Source: an uncultured Lachnospiraceae bacterium
GTDB taxonomy: Bacteria > Bacillota > Clostridia > Lachnospirales > Lachnospiraceae
NCBI GenBank assembly: GCA_944383325.1
Contig: CALWPC010000020.1
Location: forward strand, 17,635-81,634
Direction: 5' to 3'
DNA: 64,000 bases
In this document: positions 16,107 to 25,549 of the stretch, piece by piece
Layout: every line of letters starts with the position of its first letter
Numbering within the stretch: position 1 is the stretch's first letter
Notes under the pieces: generated by a model
The model's database searches: none
Told to the model about the DNA's origin: nothing
What the model saw: the letters and a program-made list of their open reading frames with translations, nothing else
Translations under genes and position numbers: made by a program

Positions 16107-17057
16107 ATGGATTTTGTCCATCGGTCGGTACTGCTCAGCGAGAGCGTCGAAGGGCTGAATATAAAGCCGGACGGCGTCTATGTGGACGGAACGCTTGGCG
16201 GCGGAGGACATGCCTTTGAAGTGTGCAGGCGTCTGACGGCCGGCGGCCGGCTGATTGGAATTGACAGAGACGCGGCGGCTATCGAGGCTGCCAGTGAACG
16301 GCTTGGATCGTTTGGCGGACAGGTGACGGTCGTGAGAGGCAATTATGCTCAGATGAAACAGATTCTGGCCGGATTGGGGATTGAGCAGGTTGACGGTATT
16401 TTATTAGATCTGGGTGTGTCGAGTTATCAGATTGACACCGTTGAGAGAGGATTTAGCTATAAGTACGACGCGCCTCTTGATATGCGGATGGATCAACGCC
16501 AAACGACAACGGCAAGAGATCTGGTGAATCATTTGAGCGAGGCGGAGTTATACCGTGTGATACGAGATTACGGGGAAGACCGTTTTGCGAAAAACATTGC
16601 CAGACATATTGTGTCGGAGCGGGAAAAACACGAGATTCAGACGACGGGTCAGCTTACAGAAGTGATCTGCAGAGCAATCCCTATGAAAATCCAAAAGAAG
16701 ATGGGGCATCCGGCAAAAAAAACGTTTCAGGCGATCCGTATCGCGCTCAATTCCGAATTGGACGGACTCAAACAGGCGCTTGACGATATGGCAGAGTTAT
16801 TGGCGCCGGGCGGACGGCTTTGTATCATTACGTTTCATTCGCTCGAAGATCGCATTGTCAAATCGATGTACCGGTCATTTGAGGATCCGTGTATATGTCC
16901 AAAAGAATTTCCGGTGTGCGTATGCGGCAGAGTTTCCAAGGGTCGCGTAGTCACCCGCAAACCGATTGTTCCAAGTGCGGCGGAGCAGGAGGAAAATTCC
17001 CGTTCCAAGAGCGCAAAGCTTCGCATATTTGAGAAGGCGTTTGATACGCCTGTTTAA
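16107..17057 (+). CDS. rsmH: 16S rRNA (cytosine1402-N4)-methyltransferase
   Basis: Methylates C1402 in the decoding centre of 16S rRNA with S-adenosylmethionine. The 316-residue product has [13 protein letters not shown] at the start, the SAM loop [16 protein letters not shown] (about residues 28-43), [22 protein letters not shown] and the family signature [16 protein letters not shown], plus [12 protein letters not shown] and [11 protein letters not shown]. Length and order are standard for MraW/RsmH. ATG 16107 has AGAAGGA upstream. Second gene of the mraZ cluster. Confidence 0.96.
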   Translation: MDFVHRSVLLSESVEGLNIKPDGVYVDGTLGGGGHAFEVCRRLTAGGRLIGIDRDAAAIEAASERLGSFGGQVTVVRGNYAQMKQILAGLGIEQVDGILLDLGVSSYQIDTVERGFSYKYDAPLDMRMDQRQTTTARDLVNHLSEAELYRVIRDYGEDRFAKNIARHIVSEREKHEIQTTGQLTEVICRAIPMKIQKKMGHPAKKTFQAIRIALNSELDGLKQALDDMAELLAPGGRLCIITFHSLEDRIVKSMYRSFEDPCICPKEFPVCVCGRVSKGRVVTRKPIVPSAAEQEENSRSKSAKLRIFEKAFDTPV

Positions 17058-17093
17058 CATAGAGTGTCAGTTAAAAGAATCAGGAGGATGAGT

Positions 17094-17612
17094 ATGGCAG
17101 AACAGTCCAGACACAGAAGAGTTTCAGCATCGCAGTATGTTTATGGAAATGCGGTTCCGAATAATGTACAGGTACTTTCAGATCCGAGAAAGGATCCGAT
17201 GCGTCAGGCGAATGAGCGTGCGCGGGAGCAGCGGCGGCGCAACCGGGTGAAAGCGGAGCGCATGAATTTTGTCTACGTCTCTTTTTTAGTTTTGGCGGCT
17301 GTCGCGATGATTGCAATGTGCTACCAGTTTCTGACACTGCAGACTGCGATGAATAAAAAAGTTTCCGCAATCTCGCAGAAAGAAGTACAGTTGGCAGATT
17401 TAAAGGCAGAAAATGACTTTAATCTTACGCGGGTGGAAGAATCGGTAGATTTAAATTATATCCGCCAGGTAGCGATGGAGCGACTTGGTATGGTGGAGCC
17501 GACAGAATCGCAGATTATTACCTATGCATATGATGACAGTGATTATGTAAGGCAGTATTCCGGCGTGCCAAGTTCGGACGACACCTCCATTTTAGACTAT
17601 TTTGACGAGTAA
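17094..17612 (+). CDS. ftsL: FtsL-like division protein
   Basis: A 172-residue bitopic membrane protein: basic cytoplasmic tail (ANERAREQRRRNRVKAERM), one membrane helix (NFVYVSFLVLAAVAMIAMCYQF, about residues 61-82), then an extracytoplasmic coiled-coil-like segment (ISQKEVQLADLKAENDFNLTRVEESVDLNYIRQVAMERLGMVEP) ending in an acidic tail. Position between rsmH and a class B PBP gene and this topology identify an FtsL/DivIC-type septal protein, which scaffolds FtsQ/DivIB and FtsW-FtsI. ATG 17094 has AGGAGG at 6 nt. Sequence conservation in this family is low, so the name rests mainly on context and topology. Confidence 0.8.
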   Translation: MAEQSRHRRVSASQYVYGNAVPNNVQVLSDPRKDPMRQANERAREQRRRNRVKAERMNFVYVSFLVLAAVAMIAMCYQFLTLQTAMNKKVSAISQKEVQLADLKAENDFNLTRVEESVDLNYIRQVAMERLGMVEPTESQIITYAYDDSDYVRQYSGVPSSDDTSILDYFDE

Positions 17613-17641
17613 CCTGCAGCAACAGTGAAGGAGTTTGGCCG

Positions 17642-19813
17642 TTGAGCACAAAGAATAAAAACAAAAAGCGAAAGTTAAAAACAGCCAAGCGTTTTACAGG
17701 GAAAATGCAGCGCAAATTGGTGTTCTGTTTTGGCGTTGTGTTGATTATACTTGTTGGATTAAACGCGAGATTGCTTTACATTAATGCGGCGAGCGGAGAC
17801 AGTTATACAAAAAAAGTGCTTGAGCAGAAAGGGTATGTCAGCAAGACGATCCCGTTCCGGAGAGGAACGATCTATGATGCAAACGGAGAGCGGCTTGCGA
17901 CAAGCGAAAAGGTGTATCATGTCATCCTCGACTGCTCGGTGATTAATGAGAGTGATACGGACGAGCAGGAGGAGACCATCCGGGCGCTCACAAGCTGTTT
18001 TCCCGACCTGACAGAAGATGTTGTGCGCGGATATTTGAGAGATAAGACTGAGAGCGCTTATATCCGCGCGTTAAAAGAAATACCGTATGATCAGGTGCAG
18101 CCGTTTATTGAGCTTCAGGAAGCGGAGGACAGCAAAATAGTCGGCGTATGGTTTGAAGAAACGTATGTCCGCCGGTATCCGAACAACTATCTGGCCAGTC
18201 ACCTGATTGGTTTTACCGAATCGGGGACAAATGGCTTTTGGGGTGTAGAGGAATATTATAATGATGTCCTGAACGGAACGGAGGGACGCACCTACGGATA
18301 TTTGAATGATGACTCCAATGTGGAGACGACGACGCAGGCTGCGGTAGATGGCAATAATGTGGTCATGACGATCGATGCCGGCATTCAGCGCATTGTTGAG
18401 GAGAAAGTGACCGCGTTCAATGAGCAATACCGAAACGGCGCGCAGCCGGGACTGGGAAGCTCGACGACGGCTGTCATTGTTATGAATCCGAACACCGGAG
18501 ACATTCTTGCGGAGTGTGTTTATCCGTATTTTGATCTCAATAATCCGACGGATCTGACGTATCTTGGCCAGTATACGCAGGCGGATGTCGACGCGATGAA
18601 AGCGGTGGACGAGGAGCATGCGCAAATTTTAAAGGAAAACCCGGATGAGACATTTGAGGACGATGAGCGCAAGGGGTATCTGGAAGCGCTGAACGAGCGG
18701 TGGAGAAATTTTTGTATCAGCGATACGTACGAGCCGGGTTCCACATTTAAGCCGTTCACAGTTGCGGCGGGTTTGGAGAGCGGCACGCTGACCGGAAACG
18801 AACAGTATTACTGCGACGGATATGAGATTGTAGACGGCGTGCGCGTCAAATGTTCACACACTTCGGGGCATGGACTGCTGACCGTGGAAGAATCGGTTGC
18901 CGATTCGTGCAACGATGCACTCATGCAGATGTCGTATGCAATCGGCGTCAATCATTTTACCCAATTTCAGGAAATTTTTGGTTTTGGAAAGAAAACAGGG
19001 ATTGATCTGCCGGGCGAAGTGAACGCGGCGGGACTGCTGTATACGGCGGATAGTATGACGGCGCTTGATTTGGCCGTTAATGCTTTTGGACAGAACTTCA
19101 ACGCAACAATGACACAGATGATGGCCGGTTTTTGTTCGCTGATTAATGGCGGGCAGTATTATCAGCCGCGCGTTGTAAAACAGATTACCAATACGGATAA
19201 TGAAGTGCTCAAAACATTTGAGCCAAAGCTGTTAAAGGAGACGGTTTCCTCCGAGACGTCTGAAAAAATCCGCCAGTATTTATATGCGACGGTGGAGAAA
19301 GGCTCGGGTGTCAGCGCAAGAGTGAGCGGGTACACGATCGGAGGAAAGACCGGTACGGCGGAAAAATTCCCGAGAGGACAGGGCAATTATCTGGTATCTT
19401 TTATCAGTTTTGCACCGGTTGAAAATCCTGAGCTTGCATTTTATGTTGTCATTGACGAGCCAAACACACAAGATCAGGCAAACAGTAAGTTGGCGGTTGT
19501 TCTCGCGCAGCAGATTATGGCTGAGGTGCTGCCGTATTACGGAGTGGAGACCGAGACGGTTCAGACAGATTCGGAAGCGCAGACGTCAGAGGCTGATGAA
19601 TCGTGGACAGAATCTTTTATTGAAGATCCGGATACGAATCACTTTGAGGACAATGAAGATTATATTAGCGGCGAAAATGATTATTATGTAGACGGAGACA
19701 CCGATACCGGGGAGAGCGGTTCCGAAAACTACCCTGACGACAGTTACAACCCGGAACGGGATGGCGACAGTTACAGCGAAGATTCGTCGGAAGATTCCGG
19801 CGGCGGGGAATAA
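17642..19813 (+). CDS. Class B penicillin-binding protein (FtsI/PBP2B type), with acidic C-terminal tail
   Basis: Septal peptidoglycan transpeptidase anchored by an N-terminal membrane helix (LVFCFGVVLIILVGLNARLLYIN). Dimerisation domain with RGTIYDANGERLATS, then the transpeptidase domain: S-x-x-K as GSTFK near residue 366, S-x-N as DSCND near 422 and K-T-G as GGKTGTAEKFP near 568. At 723 residues it is longer than usual because of an 80-residue Asp/Glu/Ser/Tyr-rich C-terminal tail without PASTA domains. Start TTG 17642 has AAGGAG 9 nt upstream. It sits where pbpB is found in Bacillus (ftsL-pbpB-spoVD), so the division role is likely. Confidence 0.87.
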   Translation: MSTKNKNKKRKLKTAKRFTGKMQRKLVFCFGVVLIILVGLNARLLYINAASGDSYTKKVLEQKGYVSKTIPFRRGTIYDANGERLATSEKVYHVILDCSVINESDTDEQEETIRALTSCFPDLTEDVVRGYLRDKTESAYIRALKEIPYDQVQPFIELQEAEDSKIVGVWFEETYVRRYPNNYLASHLIGFTESGTNGFWGVEEYYNDVLNGTEGRTYGYLNDDSNVETTTQAAVDGNNVVMTIDAGIQRIVEEKVTAFNEQYRNGAQPGLGSSTTAVIVMNPNTGDILAECVYPYFDLNNPTDLTYLGQYTQADVDAMKAVDEEHAQILKENPDETFEDDERKGYLEALNERWRNFCISDTYEPGSTFKPFTVAAGLESGTLTGNEQYYCDGYEIVDGVRVKCSHTSGHGLLTVEESVADSCNDALMQMSYAIGVNHFTQFQEIFGFGKKTGIDLPGEVNAAGLLYTADSMTALDLAVNAFGQNFNATMTQMMAGFCSLINGGQYYQPRVVKQITNTDNEVLKTFEPKLLKETVSSETSEKIRQYLYATVEKGSGVSARVSGYTIGGKTGTAEKFPRGQGNYLVSFISFAPVENPELAFYVVIDEPNTQDQANSKLAVVLAQQIMAEVLPYYGVETETVQTDSEAQTSEADESWTESFIEDPDTNHFEDNEDYISGENDYYVDGDTDTGESGSENYPDDSYNPERDGDSYSEDSSEDSGGGE

Positions 19814-19906
19814 AGTTGTCTCATGTTGTCGCAGGAATAACCTCACAGAAGCAATCATAAGGTAGCATATCAGAGGCCGAATGGGTTGCTTTTGTGGGGG
19901 TTTGTT

Positions 19907-21673
19907 ATGCAGAGAAATAAAATCTACAATAAGAGAAAAATTTTTGTAGTGTTTGTGGCGATTGGGGCTGTTCTCGCAATTCTGATTGGCAGACTGGTTT
20001 ATCTGATGATTTTTTGCTCAGAATATTATGGTGTGAAAGCAGAAGATTTGCATCAGCGGGAGCGCAGCATTAAAGCCGCAAGGGGGAAAATTCTTGACCG
20101 CAACGGGGTGGTATTGGCGACAAACCGGACGGTGTGCACAATATCCGTAATTCACAGTCAGATTACAGATGCCGAGCGGGTCATATCGGTGCTCTGTGAA
20201 CAGTTGGAACTCGAGGAGGAGAATGTCCGTAAGCTCGTAGAAAAGAAAAGCTCTATGGAAATTATAAAGAAAAACGTAGACAAAGAAATCGGCGATGCGA
20301 TACGGGCCTGCGAGTTAGACGGAGTCAAGGTGGATGAGGACTTTAAGCGTTATTATCCATACGGTGAACTGGCGTCGAAAGTATTGGGGTTTACCGGCGC
20401 GGATAATCAGGGAATTATAGGACTTGAAGTAAAATACGAGAGTGTGCTGAAGGGAACCGACGGAAAATTGCTGAGCCTGACAGATGCGCGCGGCGTGGAA
20501 ATTGAGCATTCCGGCGAGGAGCGGGTGGAAGCCATTGCCGGCGACGATCTGGTGCTCACGATTGATTATAATATTCAACAGTATGCACAGCAGGAAGCGT
20601 ATCGCGTAATGGAGGAAAAAGAGGCGGATTCGGTTTCGGTCATCGTGATGAATCCTCAGAACGGAGAGCTTCTTGCCATGGTGAACGCCCCGGAATTTGA
20701 CTTAAACGCTCCGTTTACACTTTCGGGGGATACGATCGGCATGACGTCGGAACAAAAACAAAATGCGTTAAATCAAATGTGGAGAAACAACAGTATTAAT
20801 GATACGTATGAGCCTGGCTCCATTTTTAAGATTATAACGATGGCAGCGGGGTTAAGCGAAGGCGTGGTTTCTCTGGATGAGGAGTTTCACTGCCCCGGGT
20901 ATAAGATTGTGGAGGACCGGAGAATCCGGTGTCATAAGGTGGCCGGCCACGGTACGCAGACCTTTGTCCAGGGGGCGATGAATTCCTGCAATCCGGTATT
21001 TATTGAAGTAGGACTGCGGTTAGGTCTGGACCGGTATTATGATTATTTCAAGCAATTTGGACTGCTGACCAAAACGGGAATTGATGTTCCGGGGGAAGCG
21101 GGAACGATTATGCATAAGAAAGAAAATATGGGGCAGGTGGAACTTGCAACTGTGGCGTTCGGGCAATCTTTTCAGATTACGCCGGTGCAGCTTGCCGCCA
21201 CCGTATCGTCGATTATTAACGGAGGCAATCGCGTCACCCCCCATTTTGCAAAATACAGCCGGCATCTTCTGGATGATTCCGAAAAAGCGGAAATTAAGGA
21301 GTTTGAATATCCGACGGAGAGTATTGGCCTCGAGAAAGATATTTCCGGCCAGATCAGGGGCATATTGGAACAGGTCGTCTCAGAGGGAACCGGATCCAAG
21401 GCTGCGGTGGAAGGCTATTCCATTGGAGGGAAAACGGCGACGTCCCAGACGCTTCCGCGCAGCGCTAATAAATATATCGCGTCGTTTTTAGGGTTTGCGC
21501 CGGCCGATGATCCGGAGGTATTAGTGCTTGTCATTATTCATGATCCACAGGGAGTGTATTACGGCGGGACAATCGCGGCGCCTGTAGCGCAGCGGATATT
21601 TGCAAATATTCTCCCGTATCTGGAAATTGAGGGTCAGCCGGTTATTGTTGAGTCTGAGGCTCCCCAGTCCTGA
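19907..21673 (+). CDS. Class B penicillin-binding protein (SpoVD/FtsI-like), KTAT variant motif
   Basis: Second membrane-anchored transpeptidase of 588 residues. N-terminal helix IFVVFVAIGAVLAILIGRLVYLMIF, dimerisation motif AARGKILDRNGVVLATNR, catalytic GSIFK near residue 304, NSCNP near 359 and GGKTATSQTLPR near 508, where the third motif normally reads K-T-G. Position after the first PBP matches spoVD of Bacillus, which makes spore-cortex peptidoglycan, but the C-terminal PASTA domain of SpoVD is absent. ATG 19907 is preceded by GTGGGGG; an in-frame ATG-less extension to 19886 lacks a ribosome site. Whether this is the vegetative or the sporulation enzyme cannot be settled from sequence alone. 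Confidence 0.85.
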   Translation: MQRNKIYNKRKIFVVFVAIGAVLAILIGRLVYLMIFCSEYYGVKAEDLHQRERSIKAARGKILDRNGVVLATNRTVCTISVIHSQITDAERVISVLCEQLELEEENVRKLVEKKSSMEIIKKNVDKEIGDAIRACELDGVKVDEDFKRYYPYGELASKVLGFTGADNQGIIGLEVKYESVLKGTDGKLLSLTDARGVEIEHSGEERVEAIAGDDLVLTIDYNIQQYAQQEAYRVMEEKEADSVSVIVMNPQNGELLAMVNAPEFDLNAPFTLSGDTIGMTSEQKQNALNQMWRNNSINDTYEPGSIFKIITMAAGLSEGVVSLDEEFHCPGYKIVEDRRIRCHKVAGHGTQTFVQGAMNSCNPVFIEVGLRLGLDRYYDYFKQFGLLTKTGIDVPGEAGTIMHKKENMGQVELATVAFGQSFQITPVQLAATVSSIINGGNRVTPHFAKYSRHLLDDSEKAEIKEFEYPTESIGLEKDISGQIRGILEQVVSEGTGSKAAVEGYSIGGKTATSQTLPRSANKYIASFLGFAPADDPEVLVLVIIHDPQGVYYGGTIAAPVAQRIFANILPYLEIEGQPVIVESEAPQS

Positions 21674-21743
21674 GCAAACGATTGCTGCGGGATCATCGGG
21701 GGAGAAAAGTACAGTGCACGCACGGTGCGGAAAAGAGGAATGT

Positions 21744-23111
21744 ATGAACTTATCAGGGAAAAAAGCATTAGTGGCAGGAACAGGAATCAGCGGTATTGCG
21801 GCTGCGAAGCTGCTGATGGACGACGATGTTGCAGTGATTTTGTACGATGAGAACGAACAGCTGTCGACGGAGGATGTGCGGGGCAGATTTGGAAACTTGG
21901 CGCCGGAAGAAATGGTATTCGGGCCTTTTCCAAACGCGCGGGCTGAAGAAATTGGCCTTGCGGTGTTGAGTCCGGGAATTCCCACAGATCAGCCGTTTGT
22001 GCAGGGGCTGCGGGCCGCGGGCGTACCGATTTGGGGAGAAATTGAGTTGGCCGCTCACTATGCCAGGGGACAAATGGTTGCCATTACCGGTACAAATGGA
22101 AAAACAACCACGACAGCGCTTGTTGGGGAAATTATGCGGCATTATTTTGATTCGGTGTTTGTAGTGGGAAACATTGGCGTCCCTTATACGCAGATGGCGC
22201 CGGAAACGACCGATCAGTCTGTCACTGTTGCGGAGATCAGCAGTTTTCAGTTAGAAACGGTTGTCGATTTTCACCCGCATGTTTCGGCAATCCTCAATAT
22301 TACGCCGGATCATTTGAACCGGCATTATACAATGGAAAATTATGCAAACGCAAAATTCTCAATTGCGAAGAATCAGACGTTAGATGACGTTTGTGTGTTA
22401 AATTATGATAACGAGCTGACGCGCGCGTTTGGCGAACGGTGTCCGGCCAGGGTAGTATATTTCAGCCGCACACAGAAACTGGAGCGGGGGATTTACCTTG
22501 CGGACGACAACGATACCATTTTACAGTGCGAGGCGGGACGGGAGATTCCGGTCTGTCAAATGTCCAGGAGTAATTTGCTTGGAGCGCACAATGTTGAAAA
22601 TGTAATGGCGGCCGTCGGCATGGCGCTTGCGATGAACGTACCGCCGGATGTGATTGCGGAGGCGGTGTCGTGTTTTCAGGCAGTGGAGCATCGAATTGAA
22701 TTTGTTCGGGAAATCGGCGGAGTGGCCTATTATAATGATTCGAAGGGAACGAATACGGATGCGGCAATCAAGGGAATTGAGGCCATGGTGCGTCCTACCG
22801 TGTTGATCGCAGGCGGGTATGACAAACATTCTACGTATGATGAATGGCTCGCGGCCTGCGAGGGAAAGGTAAAAGCGCTCTTGCTGATTGGCCAGACGGC
22901 TCCTGCGATTGCAAAGGCGGCAAAAGCGTATCGGTTTCCGAAAGTAGAGATCCTGGAAAGTCTCAGAGAAGCTGTGAACCAGGCGGCGCTCTGCGCGCAG
23001 CAGGGCGACGCGGTGCTGTTATCTCCGGCATGCGCAAGTTGGGGAATGTTTAAAAATTATGAGGAGCGCGGAACATTATTTAAGGAGTATGTAAATGGTT
23101 TGAGGGAGTGA
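21744..23111 (+). CDS. murD: UDP-N-acetylmuramoyl-L-alanine--D-glutamate ligase
   Basis: ATP-dependent cytosolic ligase adding D-glutamate to UDP-MurNAc-L-Ala. The 455-residue product has an N-terminal Rossmann-like domain (GKKALVAGTGISGIAAAKLL), the P-loop AITGTNGKTTTTALVGEI near residue 115, NIGVPY, EISSFQLETV, LNITPDHLNRH, and the C-terminal YYNDSKGTNTDAAIKGIEA and IAGGYDKHSTYDEW motifs of MurD. ATG 21744 has AGAGGAA ahead; the frame extends upstream into the PBP gene but without a start signal. Note that mraY, usually just before murD, is absent. Confidence 0.95.
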   Translation: MNLSGKKALVAGTGISGIAAAKLLMDDDVAVILYDENEQLSTEDVRGRFGNLAPEEMVFGPFPNARAEEIGLAVLSPGIPTDQPFVQGLRAAGVPIWGEIELAAHYARGQMVAITGTNGKTTTTALVGEIMRHYFDSVFVVGNIGVPYTQMAPETTDQSVTVAEISSFQLETVVDFHPHVSAILNITPDHLNRHYTMENYANAKFSIAKNQTLDDVCVLNYDNELTRAFGERCPARVVYFSRTQKLERGIYLADDNDTILQCEAGREIPVCQMSRSNLLGAHNVENVMAAVGMALAMNVPPDVIAEAVSCFQAVEHRIEFVREIGGVAYYNDSKGTNTDAAIKGIEAMVRPTVLIAGGYDKHSTYDEWLAACEGKVKALLLIGQTAPAIAKAAKAYRFPKVEILESLREAVNQAALCAQQGDAVLLSPACASWGMFKNYEERGTLFKEYVNGLRE

Positions 23112-23116
23112 TTCGT

Positions 23117-24229
23117 GTGATCCGATGGCCTGTAAAAAGCAAGGCCGCAAAAAAAGAGAAAACCATTGACTATATACTACTGATTACCGTTTTGCTGATT
23201 ACTGTTTTTGGCCTGGTGATGTTATACAGCACCGGCGCATATAACGGAGAAGTGCGTTTCGGGGATGCCGGATATTATGTAAAAAAGCAGTTTTTCGCCA
23301 CGTCGCTCGGACTTGCGGTCATGTATTTTGTCGCGACGAGAGACTATCATATATGGGAAAAATTTGCAGTTCCTGCCTATATGCTGTCGCTTGTGCTGTC
23401 GGCGCTTGTGCTGTTTGTCGGAGATACATACAATGGCTCCCGTCGGTGGCTGTCGTTAGGGCCGCTTAGCTTTCAGCCTTCCGAATTTGCAAAGGTGGCG
23501 GTCGTGTTGTTTCTGGCAGCAATGATCAGCCGAAGGGAGAGGCGCACACTGGATTTGAAGTATCTGGTCGGCGTATTTGGGATGACGCTGCCGATTGTAG
23601 CATTAGTGGGTACGAACAATTTGAGCACAGCAATTATTATTCTTGGAATTGCCGTCATTGTTGTTTTTGTCTCTTACCGGACATATTTTCCGTTTATCTG
23701 TATGGGGATCATCGGCGTTGCCTTTATGGGAGTGTTTTTGAGCCTGGAGTCTTACCGTTTGGAGCGGTTGCTGATCTGGAGAAATCCGGAGGAATATGAA
23801 AAGGGCTTTCAGACTATTCAGGGGCTGTATGCGATTGGATCGGGCGGCCTGTTTGGAAAAGGGCTGGGCGAGAGTCTTCAAAAGTTAGGGTTTGTTCCCG
23901 AGGCGCAGAATGATATGATTTTTTCGATTATCTGTGAGGAGTTGGGATTAGTCGGCGCTATTCTTGTGATCGGGATTTTTTTCGTAATGATCTGGCGGTT
24001 TCTGTTAGCGGCACAATATGCCAAAGATTTGTTTGGGGCGCTGATCGGGGCGGGAATTCTTGCTCACATTGCCATTCAGGTGATTTTGAATATCGGCGTT
24101 GTAACCAACACGATTCCAAATACCGGCATCACACTCCCGTTTGTCAGTTACGGGGGGACGTCGATTGTATTTTTGCTTGCGGAGATGGGCCTGGCGCTCA
24201 GTCTGTCGCGCAGCGTGCCGGAGGTGTGA
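23117..24229 (+). CDS. ftsW: Peptidoglycan glycosyltransferase FtsW/SpoVE (SEDS family)
   Basis: Polytopic SEDS glycosyltransferase of 370 residues that polymerises lipid II with a class B PBP partner. About ten hydrophobic segments; conserved features are LLITVFGLVMLYSTGA, the GDTYNGSRRWLSLGPLSFQPSEFAKVAVVLFLA loop with the R-W-L-x-x-G-P-x-x-x-Q-P-S-E motif, YEKGFQTIQGLYAIGSGGLFGKGLGES and NTGITLPFVSYGGTSIVF. GTG 23117 is chosen because GAGGGAG lies 8 nt upstream; GTG 23108 overlaps the murD stop with no spacing. Could be FtsW or the sporulation form SpoVE. murG, the usual next gene, is missing. Confidence 0.92.
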   Translation: MIRWPVKSKAAKKEKTIDYILLITVLLITVFGLVMLYSTGAYNGEVRFGDAGYYVKKQFFATSLGLAVMYFVATRDYHIWEKFAVPAYMLSLVLSALVLFVGDTYNGSRRWLSLGPLSFQPSEFAKVAVVLFLAAMISRRERRTLDLKYLVGVFGMTLPIVALVGTNNLSTAIIILGIAVIVVFVSYRTYFPFICMGIIGVAFMGVFLSLESYRLERLLIWRNPEEYEKGFQTIQGLYAIGSGGLFGKGLGESLQKLGFVPEAQNDMIFSIICEELGLVGAILVIGIFFVMIWRFLLAAQYAKDLFGALIGAGILAHIAIQVILNIGVVTNTIPNTGITLPFVSYGGTSIVFLLAEMGLALSLSRSVPEV

Positions 24230-24247
24230 ACCAAACGGCGGCTTTCC

Positions 24248-24267
24248 ACATATAGTAAACTATATGT
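24248..24267 (+). promoter_or_regulatory. Hairpin just upstream of murA ribosome site
   Basis: ACATATAG (24248-24255), loop TAAA, CTATATGT (24260-24267): a perfect 8-bp hairpin ending 5 nt before GGGGAGG. It could influence translation or mRNA stability. Confidence 0.45.
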
Positions 24268-24286
24268 CTGTGGGGAGGCTTTGCTT

Positions 24287-25549
24287 GTGTGTCAGATTAA
24301 AGTAAATGGAGGTCGTCCTCTACAGGGAGCATTAACAGTACAGGGTTCTAAAAATGCGGCGCTGCCGATCCTGGCGGCATCCATCCTGCATGAGGGTGTC
24401 AGCGTGCTGCATAATTGTCCACGGATTTCCGATGTGAACACAATGATTCAGATTCTGGAGTCTCTGGGGTGCAGTGTGCGGTGGGAACGGGATGCGCTGA
24501 TCATTGATGCCTCCGGCGTCAGCCGATGTCAGATTGAACGCGAGTGCGCGGCCAAGATGAGATCTTCGGTGCTGCTGCTCGGCGCGTTGCTCGGCAGATT
24601 TGGCGAGTGCAAAATTTCCTACCCGGGAGGGTGCGTCATTGGAAAACGACCGATTGATTTACATCTTAGGGGGCTTTCGGCGCTGGGGGTGGCGTTTCGG
24701 GAGGAGTCGGGCGATGTGTACGGCAAAGGGAGGCCGCGGGGAGGTTATTTTTGCCTTCCGTTTTGCAGTGTGGGCGCGACAGAAAACCTTCTTCTGGCGG
24801 CGGTCTGCGCCAAAGGCGTCACCGTGCTCCAGGGATGTGCACGGGAGCCGGAGATTCAGGCGCTTTGTTCGTTTTTGAGCGCTATGGGGGCGGATATTCG
24901 CAGAGTGTCTGCGGACGGTATCGCGGTGTTTGGTCAAGCGCCGCTTCACGATACAGAATACACCATTCCGACGGATCGGATTGTGGCAGGTACATATGCG
25001 CTTGCGGCCGCAGGGACGCGGGGCAATGTAAAATTGTATGGAATTTCCAGGACAGATTTGGCAGGGCAGCTTGACCTGCTTGAGCAAATGGGGGTACAAT
25101 TATCTTTCAAGAAGGATTGCATGGAAGTGGACGCACGCCGGGGCATATGTGCGCTGCCCCTTGTGCGGACATGTCCATATCCGGGATTTCCAACTGATTT
25201 GCAGTCGCAGATGATGGCGGTGCTCTGCACGGCTTTGGGTGTCAGCCGTATTCAGGAAACGGTGTTTGAAAATCGGTTTGGCACGGTGCAGGAGCTGATC
25301 CGTATGGGGGCGGATATTCAGGTACAGGGCGACTGCGCATGGATCACAGGGACGGAAATGCTGCAGGCTGCGCGTGTCTGCGCCCGGGATCTGCGGGGCG
25401 GCGCCGCGCTTTTGATTGCCGGTTTAGAAGCGGTCGGGGAGACCGTGGTTGACGGGCTCTCATATATCGAACGGGGTTACGAGGACGTGTGCAGAGATTT
25501 CCGGCTTCTCGGCGCGGACGTGAGTAAGGGAAAGGATAACGGCGGATGA
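24287..25549 (+). CDS. murA: UDP-N-acetylglucosamine 1-carboxyvinyltransferase
   Basis: First committed step of peptidoglycan synthesis: transfers enolpyruvate from PEP to UDP-GlcNAc. The 420-residue protein has the inverse alpha-beta barrel pattern, with VQGSKNAALPILAASIL (catalytic lysine), RISDVNTMIQIL, KMRSSVLLLGALLGRFGECKISYPGGCVIGKRPIDLH where the cysteine at about residue 116 is the fosfomycin target, and GFPTDLQSQMMAVLC with VFENRF. Start GTG 24287 lies 8 nt after GGGGAGG; the earlier TTG 24281 is too close. Firmicutes often have two murA genes; this is the one in the division cluster. ATG of ftsQ overlaps its stop by 4 bp. Confidence 0.94.
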   Translation: MCQIKVNGGRPLQGALTVQGSKNAALPILAASILHEGVSVLHNCPRISDVNTMIQILESLGCSVRWERDALIIDASGVSRCQIERECAAKMRSSVLLLGALLGRFGECKISYPGGCVIGKRPIDLHLRGLSALGVAFREESGDVYGKGRPRGGYFCLPFCSVGATENLLLAAVCAKGVTVLQGCAREPEIQALCSFLSAMGADIRRVSADGIAVFGQAPLHDTEYTIPTDRIVAGTYALAAAGTRGNVKLYGISRTDLAGQLDLLEQMGVQLSFKKDCMEVDARRGICALPLVRTCPYPGFPTDLQSQMMAVLCTALGVSRIQETVFENRFGTVQELIRMGADIQVQGDCAWITGTEMLQAARVCARDLRGGAALLIAGLEAVGETVVDGLSYIERGYEDVCRDFRLLGADVSKGKDNGG

